This document shows positions 26,047 to 33,849 of a stretch of DNA of 64,000 nucleotides, in pieces. The DNA is taken from NCBI RefSeq assembly GCF_900156425.1, contig NZ_FTNO01000002.1, forward strand, positions 168,125 to 232,124, written 5' to 3'. This DNA is from Haladaptatus litoreus (GTDB lineage: Archaea; Halobacteriota; Halobacteria; Halobacteriales; Haladaptataceae). Under the pieces are notes generated by a model. The model made no database searches, was not told where the DNA came from, and saw only the letters and a program-made list of their open reading frames with translations. How positions within the stretch are numbered: position 1 is the first letter of the stretch; each line of letters opens with the position of its first letter. The position numbers were made by a program, and so were the translations under genes.

Positions 26047-26150
26047 GATAAAAAGCCTGAATTGTAAGGCCAACGTTGAGATTGACTGGCGTATATAAAT
26101 CAATACAGCGAGAGTACAGATTTCCAACCGAACTGCGCCCTCCATCCAAG

Positions 26151-26471
26151 ATGCCCATTCCAGACGACATTGACACGCCCGCACCGTCAGTTGTTTTCTC
26201 GACACTCGCTAGTCAACGACGGCGGCTCGTGCTTCGGGAACTACTCGACGGGGAGAAGTCCGTAACGAGTCTCGCACAGAAAATCGCATCCGAGAAGGCA
26301 AATAGCGAACCGCGGCGAATCTACGCCCAACTGCATCACAGCCATCTTCCAAAGCTCGAAGACTCCGGATTCGTCAGCGTCGAGGACGGCATCATCACGC
26401 TCGTTTGCCATCCGGAAGCTATCGAACCGTATCTGATACTCGCAGAGCGATACGGCTCGCAGAAAGAATAA
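26151..26471 (+). CDS. Small winged-helix protein of the haloarchaeal DUF7344 type
   Basis: A 106-residue protein with a winged-helix core: VFSTLASQRRRLVLRELLDGEKSVTSLAQKI, a recognition-helix segment RRIYAQLHHSHLPKLEDSGF, then a short wing. This arrangement is common in a large haloarchaeal family of single-domain regulators (DUF7344-like). ATG 26151 is preferred; the open frame continues upstream without a likely start. TATA-like GTATATAAATC lies at 26091-26101. Targets are unknown. It converges on the thermosome gene. Confidence 0.75.
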   Translation: MPIPDDIDTPAPSVVFSTLASQRRRLVLRELLDGEKSVTSLAQKIASEKANSEPRRIYAQLHHSHLPKLEDSGFVSVEDGIITLVCHPEAIEPYLILAERYGSQKE

Positions 26472-26474
26472 TTC

Positions 26475-26484
26475 TCAAAAAAAC
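26475..26484 (-). terminator. Oligo-T run downstream of thermosome gene
   Basis: On the minus strand the sequence reads a run of seven T about 105 nt after the thermosome stop codon, between two convergent genes. A plausible transcript end; the distance makes it uncertain. Confidence 0.3.
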
Positions 26485-26586
26485 GGTGAACAGCGCCGTT
26501 CAAAAGAACAATTTGAAATAGTCGAAAGCGGTGCCGTTGCGGAAAGCGTTCGAAATGCGGTTGTGTGGTTAGGCTGTGGCCGAAAT

Positions 26587-28260
26587 TTACATCGCGCCGC
26601 CCATGCCACCCATACCGCCCATGCCACCCATGCCGCCTGCTGGTGGGCCGCCTGCGTCTTCGTCGTCGTCGCCAACCTGACCGCCCTTCAGTTCGCCTGC
26701 GGCGATAACGTCGTCAATGCGCAGGAGCATGACGGCGGCTTCCGTCGCGCTTTCCACTGCCTGCGTTTTGACTCGGAGGGGTTCGACGACGCCGTCTTCT
26801 TCCATGTCCACGATGTCGCCGGTGTAGGCGTCGAGACCCGAGGTCTCCGCGCCACCGTCGTGTTTGCTACGGAGGTCAACGAGCGAGTCGATGGGGTCGA
26901 GTCCGGCGTTCTCGGCGAGCGTGCGTGGGATGACTTCGAGCGTATCGGCGAACGCTTCGACGGCCAACTGTTCGCGGCCTCCGACGCTGTCGGCGTAGTC
27001 GCGCAGGGCGAGGGCGAGTTTCGTCTCCGGAGCGCCGCCGCCGGGGAGGACTTTGCCGTCTTCGAGCGTAACACGAACGACACCGAGGCTGTCGTCGATT
27101 GCGCGCTCGACTTCGTCAACGACGTGTTCCGTTCCACCGCGGAGGATGAGGCTGACGGATTTTGCCTCTTCGACGTCTTCCACGAAGATGCGCTGGTCGC
27201 CACCAACGTCCTTCTGGGCGACGCTACCGGCGAATCCGAGGTCGTCCTCCGTGATGTCGTCAACGCTGTTCACGAGCGTTGCGCCCGTCGCGCGGGCCAG
27301 TTTGTCCATGTCGCTGGATTTCGCGCGTCGAACGGCGAGGATGCCTTCCTGCGCGAGGAAGTGCTGTGCCATGTCGTCGATGCCGCCGTCCACGAAGACG
27401 ACGTCAGCGCCGACATCGACAAGCGAATCGACCATCTCACGGAGCTGTTTTTCCTCTTGGTCGAGGAACTGCTGGAGTTGGTCTGGGTCGGTGACGTTGA
27501 CTTCGGCGTCGATTTCCGTCTCTTTGATTTCGAGTGCGCCGTCGAGGAGAGCGACGTCTGCGTCCTCTGCAAAGTACGGCATGTTGTCGTGGACGCGCTC
27601 TTTGTCGATGATGACGCCTTCGACGAGTTCGGAGTTGTCGATGGTGCCACCGACGACCTTCTCGACTTTGATGTTGTCCGTGTCGATTTCGTCGTCGTCA
27701 GCGACGCTCTGGACGGCGTTGACGACGAGTTCTGCGAGATGGTCTTTGGCGTTCTCCGCGCCCTTGCCGGTCATCGCCGTGGCGGCGATCTTTTCGAGGT
27801 ATTCGGTGTCGTCCGCATCGACTTCGATTGCGGCGTCTTCGAGGACTTCCTTGGCCTTCTCTGCGGCCTGTCGGTATCCCTGCGCGAGCGTGGTCGCGTG
27901 GATGTCCTGTTCGAGGAGGTCTTCTGCCTTCTGGAGAAGCTCACCGGCAACGACAACCGCGCTGGTCGTTCCGTCGCCGACTTCGTCTTCCTGCGTTTCG
28001 GCCACTTCGACGACCATGTTGGCCGCCGGGTGCTCGATTTCCATCTCTTTCAGGATGGTGACACCGTCGTTCGTGACGACGACGTCGCCCATCGAATCGA
28101 CGAGCATTTTGTCCATCCCTTTCGGGCCGAGTGTGGTACGTACTGCTTCTGCTACCGCCTTTCCGGCGGTGATGTTCATGGACTGCGCGTCGCGTCCGGA
28201 GGTTCGCTGGCTGTCCTCTGAAAGAACGATAAGTGGCTGATTGCCCATTGGCTGTGACAT
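26587..28260 (-). CDS. ths: Thermosome subunit (group II chaperonin)
   Basis: A 557-residue CCT/thermosome subunit, an ATP-driven folding chamber in the cytoplasm. [21 protein letters not shown] and [14 protein letters not shown] bind nucleotide; [12 protein letters not shown] is the late conserved motif. The C-terminus ends in GGM repeats ([13 protein letters not shown]) typical of haloarchaeal chaperonins. ATG 28260 gives the usual MSQ start; ATG 28266 fits the TATA box slightly better. Two TATA-like boxes lie upstream, in line with heat-inducible expression known for haloarchaeal cct genes. Confidence 0.96.
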   Translation of the reverse strand: MSQPMGNQPLIVLSEDSQRTSGRDAQSMNITAGKAVAEAVRTTLGPKGMDKMLVDSMGDVVVTNDGVTILKEMEIEHPAANMVVEVAETQEDEVGDGTTSAVVVAGELLQKAEDLLEQDIHATTLAQGYRQAAEKAKEVLEDAAIEVDADDTEYLEKIAATAMTGKGAENAKDHLAELVVNAVQSVADDDEIDTDNIKVEKVVGGTIDNSELVEGVIIDKERVHDNMPYFAEDADVALLDGALEIKETEIDAEVNVTDPDQLQQFLDQEEKQLREMVDSLVDVGADVVFVDGGIDDMAQHFLAQEGILAVRRAKSSDMDKLARATGATLVNSVDDITEDDLGFAGSVAQKDVGGDQRIFVEDVEEAKSVSLILRGGTEHVVDEVERAIDDSLGVVRVTLEDGKVLPGGGAPETKLALALRDYADSVGGREQLAVEAFADTLEVIPRTLAENAGLDPIDSLVDLRSKHDGGAETSGLDAYTGDIVDMEEDGVVEPLRVKTQAVESATEAAVMLLRIDDVIAAGELKGGQVGDDDEDAGGPPAGGMGGMGGMGGMGGAM

Positions 28261-28287
28261 AGTCATCACATGGGTTGATTGCGATTC

Positions 28288-28296
28288 TATATAAAT
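28288..28296 (-). promoter_or_regulatory. TATA box of thermosome gene, with second upstream box
   Basis: Minus-strand ATTTATATA at 28288-28296 is about 27 bp upstream of the start codon and would give a nearly leaderless mRNA. A second box, TTATATAA at 28370-28377, would start a longer transcript about 80 bp further up. Tandem promoters may separate basal from heat-induced expression. Confidence 0.55.
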
Positions 28297-28410
28297 CTTT
28301 TCTTGGACGCGTGCGAACGTGCCACAAACGGCGCTCGGAGGGGGATGTCACACAGTAACAGAGCGGTATTTATATAAGAAATAGAGTTCGCTATCGAATC
28401 GAAAACAGCG

Positions 28411-28959
28411 TCAACCGCTGAACTGGTGGTACTCCATTCCTTGCTGTTTCATTTCGTTCCGCTTGCGTTCGAGGAACGAATACACTGCGCCGTGTGGCGC
28501 ACCGTCGAGAATCATCTCGGCGGCACTTCGAACCGTCTCCACCTGCTGTGGCTGCCCGATGATACCCAACGTCGTTCCGTAGATAACCACGTCGGCACCC
28601 GTCAGTTCCTCCATCAACTGCCGAGTTCTACCGTTCTCGCCGATGAGTCGGCCTTTCTGTCGCTGGAGGTCGTTTTTGTTTCGGGCCGCCGCGTCGATGT
28701 CCACGAGGTCGAAAAGCATCAGGTCGTCTTCGAGCAGCGCGAGTGCTTCGTCCGGGGAGAACCCGCGACCAATCGCTCTGACGATTTCCGGCGCTTTCAG
28801 TCCGCGGACGGGGTCACCGTTCTTCTCGACTCGCACTGAACCGTCATCGGAGTCGATGTCGAGGCGCACGTCCGCACGACTTTCGATTTCTCGCATTGTC
28901 TCACCGCCTTCACCGATGAGAACGCCAATTCGGTCCTGCGGTATCGTCACGTGCTTCAT
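28411..28959 (-). CDS. KH-domain RNA-binding protein (Krr1/Dim2-like)
   Basis: A 182-residue protein with two KH domains. The first has IGVLIGEGGETMREIESRA, the second GRLIGENGRTRQLMEELTG; both keep the GxxG loop. The C-terminal helix HGAVYSFLERKRNEMKQQ is typical. The family is the archaeal counterpart of Dim2/Krr1, acting in small-subunit rRNA maturation and binding near the 16S 3' end. It is usually found with rio1 and aif1A; here rio1 is 0.9 kb and aif1A 2.9 kb upstream, with other DNA between. Confidence 0.9.
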   Translation of the reverse strand: MKHVTIPQDRIGVLIGEGGETMREIESRADVRLDIDSDDGSVRVEKNGDPVRGLKAPEIVRAIGRGFSPDEALALLEDDLMLFDLVDIDAAARNKNDLQRQKGRLIGENGRTRQLMEELTGADVVIYGTTLGIIGQPQQVETVRSAAEMILDGAPHGAVYSFLERKRNEMKQQGMEYHQFSG

Positions 28960-29000
28960 AACCGCTCTTACCACCTGACGCGGTTTAAGCCCTTCCCTCC

Positions 29001-29194
29001 CACCTTTTGCTGCGGTCGGGAGTCAAAAGTATGCGCGATTCGCGCATGCTTTTGCTCTACCTCCCTGGCAAAATCTGGACCAAAAGCCTCCTCCTTCCCT
29101 ACGGTCAGTCGTCGGCCCGCTCGCTCGTCGCTGTCGCTCCTCGTTCGCGGTGAGTGTGGTGGCAACTTCCCGGTTGTGTCGGGTGCTGATTTCT
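29001..29194 (+). repeat. Dispersed structured repeat, copy A
   Basis: The element starts CACCTTTTGCTG, has a hairpin (29025-29053; 13-nt arms around ATT, one mismatch), then CTGGCAAAATCTGGACCAAA followed by AGCC, and a GC-rich end reading CCGCTCGCTCGTC..CTGTCGCTCCTCG..CGCGGTGA and GGGTGCTGATTT. A second copy lies inverted at 31688-31900. TTTTGC and GCAAAA can pair around the hairpin. There is no coding potential. It fills most of the 304 bp between the KH gene and the next gene. Confidence 0.75.
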
Positions 29195-29263
29195 GTGGTT
29201 GTGTCGAATGCTGAAACCAACCCATGGGAAATGTTGATAAGCAATTGAAAATAACACTCTGTT

Positions 29264-29884
29264 ATGGAATCGCAGAACGGCGGTTCGTGGTCGAAATACG
29301 ACAAGCTGGCGGGGCTGTTGGCGGTTGCCCTGTTCACTGGCTACTTCGTTCAGCCGATAGAGGCGGCTATCGTCGCGGTCGTTTCGCCTCTTCTCTCGCC
29401 GCTCGCGGTGTGGCTTCCGTTTTCGCTGTTCGTCTTCGCCCTCGCCGGGACGACGGGACTGTACACAGCGATTTTGCAGACGAAACTCCGCGACACGGAG
29501 CGAATGGAACGGCTTCAAGAGAAGATGAAAACGCTTCAGGAGAACGTGAAGACCGCTCGCAACGAAGGCGACGAGGACGAACTGGACGGCCTGCGTCAGG
29601 AGCAACAGGAACTGATGCAGAGTCAGTTGAAGATGATGAAAAGCAGCGTTCGACCGATGGTGTGGAGCCTTCTGGTTACCGCCCCGGCGTTCATCTGGCT
29701 CCGATGGGCACTCACGTCGCCCGCCGCCGCAATCACGCCAGTGGCGTTTTTCTTCCCGGTTATCGGCCAAATCGCGTGGACGGCGACGATCGTCGGGCCG
29801 CTACAGGTGTGGCTGGTTTGGTACATCGGCGCGTCCATCTCGTCGGGGTACGTGAGCCGAAAAATCGTCCAGCGAGTCGCGTAA
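29264..29884 (+). CDS. DUF106 / EMC3-like membrane protein (Oxa1 superfamily)
   Basis: A 206-residue membrane protein of the DUF106 family, related to EMC3, TMCO1 and Oxa1/YidC insertases. Helices lie at about residues 13-30, 45-65, 130-150 and 165-190; between the second and third is a charged coiled coil (RLQEKMKTLQENVKTARNEG) with a Met-rich segment LMQSQLKMMKSSVRPM. Members help insert membrane proteins at the ribosome exit. It lies alone on the plus strand between KH and rio1, away from the secY region where DUF106 is often found. Confidence 0.85.
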   Translation: MESQNGGSWSKYDKLAGLLAVALFTGYFVQPIEAAIVAVVSPLLSPLAVWLPFSLFVFALAGTTGLYTAILQTKLRDTERMERLQEKMKTLQENVKTARNEGDEDELDGLRQEQQELMQSQLKMMKSSVRPMVWSLLVTAPAFIWLRWALTSPAAAITPVAFFFPVIGQIAWTATIVGPLQVWLVWYIGASISSGYVSRKIVQRVA

Positions 29885-29896
29885 GCGCGGTCGTTT

Positions 29897-30760
29897 TTAT
29901 TTTTCCGGGTCTGCGTTCTCCCGAATCCAGTTTTCCAGTTCGTCGCCGTGAACGTCGAGTCCTTCCCGCTGGAAGAACGACGCGATGTTCGCGCAGTCCC
30001 GAGTCAGAAACTCCCCGCTGTTGGGGTGGTGGTAGGTTACGGCCTGCCCCACGTCGATGATACAGAGTTCGCCGTTGCTGACGAGGATGTTGTACTCCGA
30101 AAGGTCGCCGTGGACGAGGCCTGAATCGAACAATCTCCGCATATATTCCTTGACGACTTCGTAAGCAGTTTCGGGGTTTTCGAGTCGCGCGTCCGCGAGC
30201 GTCGGCGCTCGTCTGCCGTCGTTGCCCATAAACTCCATCACCAGCACGTTGCGCTGGACGGCGAGGGGTTCCGGCACCCGAACCCCGGCTTTTATCGCGC
30301 GTTTCAGGTTGGCGAACTCCTTGCGAACCCACGCGAGGACGACCCGTTTTTTGTCCCCGCCGAGTTCCTCGAATCGTGGGTCACCAACGAGGTATTCACG
30401 CATATCGCGGAAGTTGCTCGCGTTGATTCGGTAGATTTTGACCGCGACTTCGCCGTTCTCCTCGTCTCCCAGTGCGCTGTAGACGGTCGCTTCCTTGCCG
30501 GACGAAATCGGCCCGCCGAACGCCTGCACGTACCCGTCCTGCACGAGTTTGTACAGTGCGGCGAGCGTGGCATCGTCGAAGACGGACTGCTCGACTTTGA
30601 ACTGGTCTGAGTCTTTGACCCGTTCTCTGAATTGGCTGAACTCTCGGTCGCGCTTTCGCGCGATGCGGTCGGCTTCGGTGTCGGAAACGTCGATTTCCTC
30701 CCACTCGTCGCCGGGTTCCTCGGCATTCTCTGGGTCAAGCAGTCCGTACTCCTCACTCAT
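29897..30760 (-). CDS. rio1: Rio1-type serine/threonine protein kinase
   Basis: A 287-residue atypical protein kinase required for late 40S/30S maturation. SSGKEATVYSALG is the ATP-binding loop, VAVKIYR holds the lysine, LVHGDLSEYNILV is the catalytic loop with Asp and Asn, and CIIDVGQAVTYHHPNS is the metal-binding loop; all are intact. RIO-specific EYLVGDPRFEELGG-like flexible loop is present. ATG 30760. Normally in an operon with aif1A and KH/Dim2, here separated from both. Confidence 0.95.
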   Translation of the reverse strand: MSEEYGLLDPENAEEPGDEWEEIDVSDTEADRIARKRDREFSQFRERVKDSDQFKVEQSVFDDATLAALYKLVQDGYVQAFGGPISSGKEATVYSALGDEENGEVAVKIYRINASNFRDMREYLVGDPRFEELGGDKKRVVLAWVRKEFANLKRAIKAGVRVPEPLAVQRNVLVMEFMGNDGRRAPTLADARLENPETAYEVVKEYMRRLFDSGLVHGDLSEYNILVSNGELCIIDVGQAVTYHHPNSGEFLTRDCANIASFFQREGLDVHGDELENWIRENADPEK

Positions 30761-30843
30761 CTATCCCCGTCTATGGGGAGGAGCGGTAAAAGGGTGGCCT
30801 GTTCAGTGTACCACCGTTCTCCCTGAATACTGTGACTTTCCGG

Positions 30844-31509
30844 TCAGTAAGATTCCTTGTGGAGGATTTCGTCAACGGAACGCCGAGGAAGTCGCTCGGG
30901 TTCTTCGCCGCCGCTCGGGCCGACTGCGAGGAGCATCACCGGAATCACGTCGTCCGGCAGGTCGAGGAACTCCGTGATACGTTCTTGGTCGAAGCCAATC
31001 ATCGGCGTGGCCGTCAGCTCTCGCGCGTGTGCGGAGAGCATCAGATTCTCGGCCGCGAGGCTGGCGTTCCGAATCGCGTAGTCGCGCCCCATCCGCTCGT
31101 CGTCGTACATGCCGACCGTCTGGGCTTTCGTCTCCGCCGCGGTTTCCTCGTCCAGTCGGCCCGCTTCGACCCACTCGTCGAAAACGCTGTCCGCCGTCTT
31201 CGCGTTGGTGTGGCCCACGACCAAAATTGCGGTTCCGGCGTCGCGGATGTGCTCTTGTCCGTAGGCGATTTCTACGATTTCGTCCAGTCGCTCTTCGTCC
31301 TGAACCGAGACGAACTCCCACGGTTGGAGGTTGTACGAGGACGGGGCGATTGCCGCGTCTCGAATCAGTTCCTCCAGCGTTTCCTCGTCCAACTCCGCCT
31401 CGGGGTCGAAGTTGTGCCCCGACCGCCGGGTGTGGAGTGCCTCGATGACGTTCGGGAACTCCGCGTCGTGGTCTACATCCAACTCTTCGGAAGACAGGTT
31501 CTGTGACAT
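30844..31509 (-). CDS. Nitroreductase family protein
   Basis: A 221-residue FMN-dependent oxidoreductase. ALHTRRSGHNFDPEAEL is the N-terminal FMN-phosphate motif (RRS), RDAAIAPSSYNLQPWEFV the second FMN-contact motif, and AAENLMLSAHAREL and MLLAVGPSGGEEPERLPRR the later ones. Substrates range from nitroaromatics to quinones and cannot be chosen here. ATG 31509 is used; the frame continues upstream but reads poorly. It lies between rio1 and aif1A on the same strand. Confidence 0.87.
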   Translation of the reverse strand: MSQNLSSEELDVDHDAEFPNVIEALHTRRSGHNFDPEAELDEETLEELIRDAAIAPSSYNLQPWEFVSVQDEERLDEIVEIAYGQEHIRDAGTAILVVGHTNAKTADSVFDEWVEAGRLDEETAAETKAQTVGMYDDERMGRDYAIRNASLAAENLMLSAHARELTATPMIGFDQERITEFLDLPDDVIPVMLLAVGPSGGEEPERLPRRSVDEILHKESY

Positions 31510-31687
31510 CGTGCTACGAATTATGCACTCGGTATTTAACCCGAATACGGAAACGGCCGAGATTTCCGATTGCGATGTGCTACCGTAGCGATAAAAATAA
31601 CGAACGAAGAACCGAGCGAAGCGAGTTCCCTCTGTGAGTGATAGGTCACCTGAACAACCGCGGGAAATCTGCCATCTGCACATCCGC

Positions 31688-31900
31688 AAAATCAGCACCC
31701 TCCACAACCGCCAGCGGCCAGCACCTCACCGCGAGCGAGGAGCGACAGTGACGAGCGAGCGGACCAAGCGACGACCAGTACGAGGCGCTTCGCGCCTCGA
31801 AAAGCGAGCGGCGAAGCCGCGAGCAGAGGGAGGAGCGCAGGCTTTTGGTGCAGATTTTTCCAGTGAGTGCGCCTATGGCGCACTCACACAGCAAAAGGTG
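31688..31900 (-). repeat. Dispersed structured repeat, copy B
   Basis: Inverted copy of the element at 29001-29194. Read on the minus strand it starts CACCTTTTGCTGTG at 31900, directly abutting the aIF1A stop codon, then a perfect hairpin with 11-bp arms around TAT (31863-31887), AAAATCTGCACCAAAAGCCT, further hairpins (near 31790-31835), CCGCTCGCTCGTCACTGTCG and the GGGTGCTGATTT end. The hairpin stem differs in sequence from copy A but occupies the same place. The rest of the 391-bp gap down to 31510 shows nothing codable. Confidence 0.75.
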
Positions 31901-32185
31901 CTACTGGATGTGCCCTTCTTCACGCAGTTGGTCGGCTTGCTGCTTGTCGTAGCGCCATTTGATGTCGGCTTTTTCGTCCTGCCAGTCCCACGGCTCTACG
32001 AGGACGATGTCGTCTTCGCGAATCCACACGCGCTTTTGCATCTTACCCGGGATTCGAGCGGTTCGTTCCGTTCCGTCTGCACATCGAACTTTGACGCGAT
32101 TCGCACCGAGCATGTTGGTGACGGTAGCGAATACCTCATCATCGTCAGGCATGTGGAGGTTATTTCGTCCGCTGTTGTCACTCAT
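31901..32185 (-). CDS. eif1A: Translation initiation factor aIF1A
   Basis: A 94-residue S1/OB-fold initiation factor. [37 protein letters not shown] and [17 protein letters not shown] are its signature strands; the C-terminal helix [13 protein letters not shown] is present. It binds the ribosomal A site during initiation. ATG 32185 (MSDNSGRNN) is the usual haloarchaeal start. The gene ends exactly where the dispersed repeat begins, so the repeat will be part of, or end, its transcript. Confidence 0.96.
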   Translation of the reverse strand: MSDNSGRNNLHMPDDDEVFATVTNMLGANRVKVRCADGTERTARIPGKMQKRVWIREDDIVLVEPWDWQDEKADIKWRYDKQQADQLREEGHIQ

Positions 32186-32327
32186 ACCCCACAATTGGAG
32201 GTCATTGGTTTTAAATCCGCTGTCCCGCGCCAGATACACCGACACGCCCCCTTGGAAATTTCGCGAGCGAGATGAATCAATTCGCGCAACTGCCACTTTT
32301 AAGACGCTCCCGGACAGAGTCCGGGCT

Positions 32328-32531
32328 ATGCTCGGAAAACTCGGTGCCAAAGGCATCGTCGGTCTGCTCGCACTCGTCGCTGGAATCGCGGTTATCGCCC
32401 TCCAAAACATCATCATCGCCGCAGGGATGGCCCTCGTCGTCCTCGGCTTCGTCCTGACCGCGTGGGGACTCGTTTCGGGCGTGCTGGAGAGTTTCGGAAT
32501 GGGTGCGATGATGGGCGGCGGATTCGAATAA
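32328..32531 (+). CDS. Small two-helix membrane protein
   Basis: A 67-residue hydrophobic protein starting [19 protein letters not shown] with two predicted membrane helices (about 8-26 and 30-52) and a Met/Gly-rich tail. Similar small proteins of unknown function are widespread in haloarchaea (DUF7470-like by memory). It is divergent from aif1A and convergent with tyrS. Function unknown. Confidence 0.7.
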   Translation: MLGKLGAKGIVGLLALVAGIAVIALQNIIIAAGMALVVLGFVLTAWGLVSGVLESFGMGAMMGGGFE

Positions 32532-32548
32532 GAGTAGAAAGGTTCCGG

Positions 32549-33526
32549 TTATTCCGCCTGCTGAATCTTCTCTCGACCCGGTGCGATGAGGTCGTCCAAG
32601 TAGGACGAAAGCGCGCTCTTTGCGTCTGCAGGGTGGAGTTCGCCGCTCTCCAAATCGTCTTCGAGCGAGTGGTAGTCGTCGTATTCGAGGTTGCCGCCGT
32701 ACTTGTCGGGCCGTTCGACAACGACCTGCTGGAAGCGCGGGAAGACGTGGTATTCGAAGATTTGCAGAACCGGATTTTCGAGGTCGCCCTCGGGGTCGCG
32801 GGTCGGCGGACAGAACGCCGAGTTGACTTTGTCCTCGATGTCTTCGGTCGAATCCTCCATGGAAATGGTGACGCCCTTGCTTGAGGACATCTTTCCTTCG
32901 CCAGAACCGAGGTCGGCAATGAGCGGCGTGTGGATGCAGGTCGGTGCGTCGTAGCCGATACTCGGCAAGGTGTCGCGGGCGAGCATGTGGACTTTGCGCT
33001 GTTCCATGCCGCCGATTGCGAGGTCCAAATCGAGGTATTCGATGTCGAGCGCCTGCATCAAGGGGTAGACGGCTTGGGAGACTTTCGTGGATTCGCCGCT
33101 CTGGATTTCCGACATCGCCCTGCTCGCGCGGTTGAGCGTCGTCTCCAGTTCGAGGCTGTGGAGGTCGAGGACGTAGTCGTCGTCCATCTGGAACTCGGAA
33201 CCGAATCGGAATTCGGTGTTCTCCTCGTCCAGCCCGTAGGCGATGAACTGCTCTTTCATGCGCTCTGCGGTGTCCCGAATCTCCTCGAACGTTCCTTTGT
33301 CGTTCAGGTATGCGTGAACGTCGGCGAGGAGGATGACGACCTCGAAACCGGCCTCCTGCAGGTCGATGAGTTTGTTCGCAGTGAGCATGTGCCCGATGTG
33401 GAGGACACCGGAGGGTTCGTAGCCGACGTAGGCGCGCTTGCCTTCGGGGTCGGCGGCGAGGTCGCGCACCTCCTCTTCGGTTACTAACTCGTCGGCGTTC
33501 CGGGAGATTAAGTCGTAAGCGTCCAT
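32549..33526 (-). CDS. tyrS: Tyrosyl-tRNA synthetase
   Basis: A 325-residue class I synthetase of the archaeal/eukaryotic TyrRS type. The HIGH motif appears in GVLHIGHMLTANKL and KMSKS as GKMSSSKGVTIS. YEPSGVLH and the LADVHAYLNDKGTFEE segment fit the tyrosine pocket of archaeal enzymes. ATG 33526 (MDAYDLISRNADEL) is chosen. The protein has the compact length of archaeal TyrRS, which lacks the bacterial S4-like domain. Single gene. Confidence 0.96.
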   Translation of the reverse strand: MDAYDLISRNADELVTEEEVRDLAADPEGKRAYVGYEPSGVLHIGHMLTANKLIDLQEAGFEVVILLADVHAYLNDKGTFEEIRDTAERMKEQFIAYGLDEENTEFRFGSEFQMDDDYVLDLHSLELETTLNRASRAMSEIQSGESTKVSQAVYPLMQALDIEYLDLDLAIGGMEQRKVHMLARDTLPSIGYDAPTCIHTPLIADLGSGEGKMSSSKGVTISMEDSTEDIEDKVNSAFCPPTRDPEGDLENPVLQIFEYHVFPRFQQVVVERPDKYGGNLEYDDYHSLEDDLESGELHPADAKSALSSYLDDLIAPGREKIQQAE

Positions 33527-33616
33527 GCACGCAAAAAGATGGCTCATCGGCTTTAGGGTTACGTCATCTCGTCGGAGCGAAGGGGATGTCCCAACAGCCA
33601 AGTCGGATGGCGAGAA

Positions 33617-33826
33617 ATGCGGGATATGAACGCGGCGAGAATCGGACTGTGGTTGGTCGTCCTCGGTGGCCTCGCGCTCTTTCCGGCGACGTATTTCGGG
33701 ATGGGAGTCGGCACCACGACGAGCGAGTACGTGCTGTTATACGCGGCGGTACTGGCAGTTGGATTCGGGATTGCATTCTGGTTGCTCCACATCCTGCGGA
33801 CGTTTTCGGTCGAGTGGACGACCTGA
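33617..33826 (+). CDS. Small two-helix membrane protein
   Basis: A 69-residue protein with two predicted membrane helices (about 9-28 and 38-60). N-terminal RIGLWLVVLGGLALFPATYFGMGVG and a short charged C-terminus are visible. The ATG at 33617 or 33626 could be used. Divergent from tyrS. No family recognised; coding is supported by codon-position bias and haloarchaeal-style hydrophobicity only. Confidence 0.55.
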   Translation: MRDMNAARIGLWLVVLGGLALFPATYFGMGVGTTTSEYVLLYAAVLAVGFGIAFWLLHILRTFSVEWTT

Positions 33827-33849
33827 GACGAAGAAGACCGGATACTAAC

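Noticed and set aside
26563..28221. 552-residue frame on the plus strand across the thermosome gene
   Set aside because: Antisense shadow from high GC third positions; the minus strand encodes a complete chaperonin.
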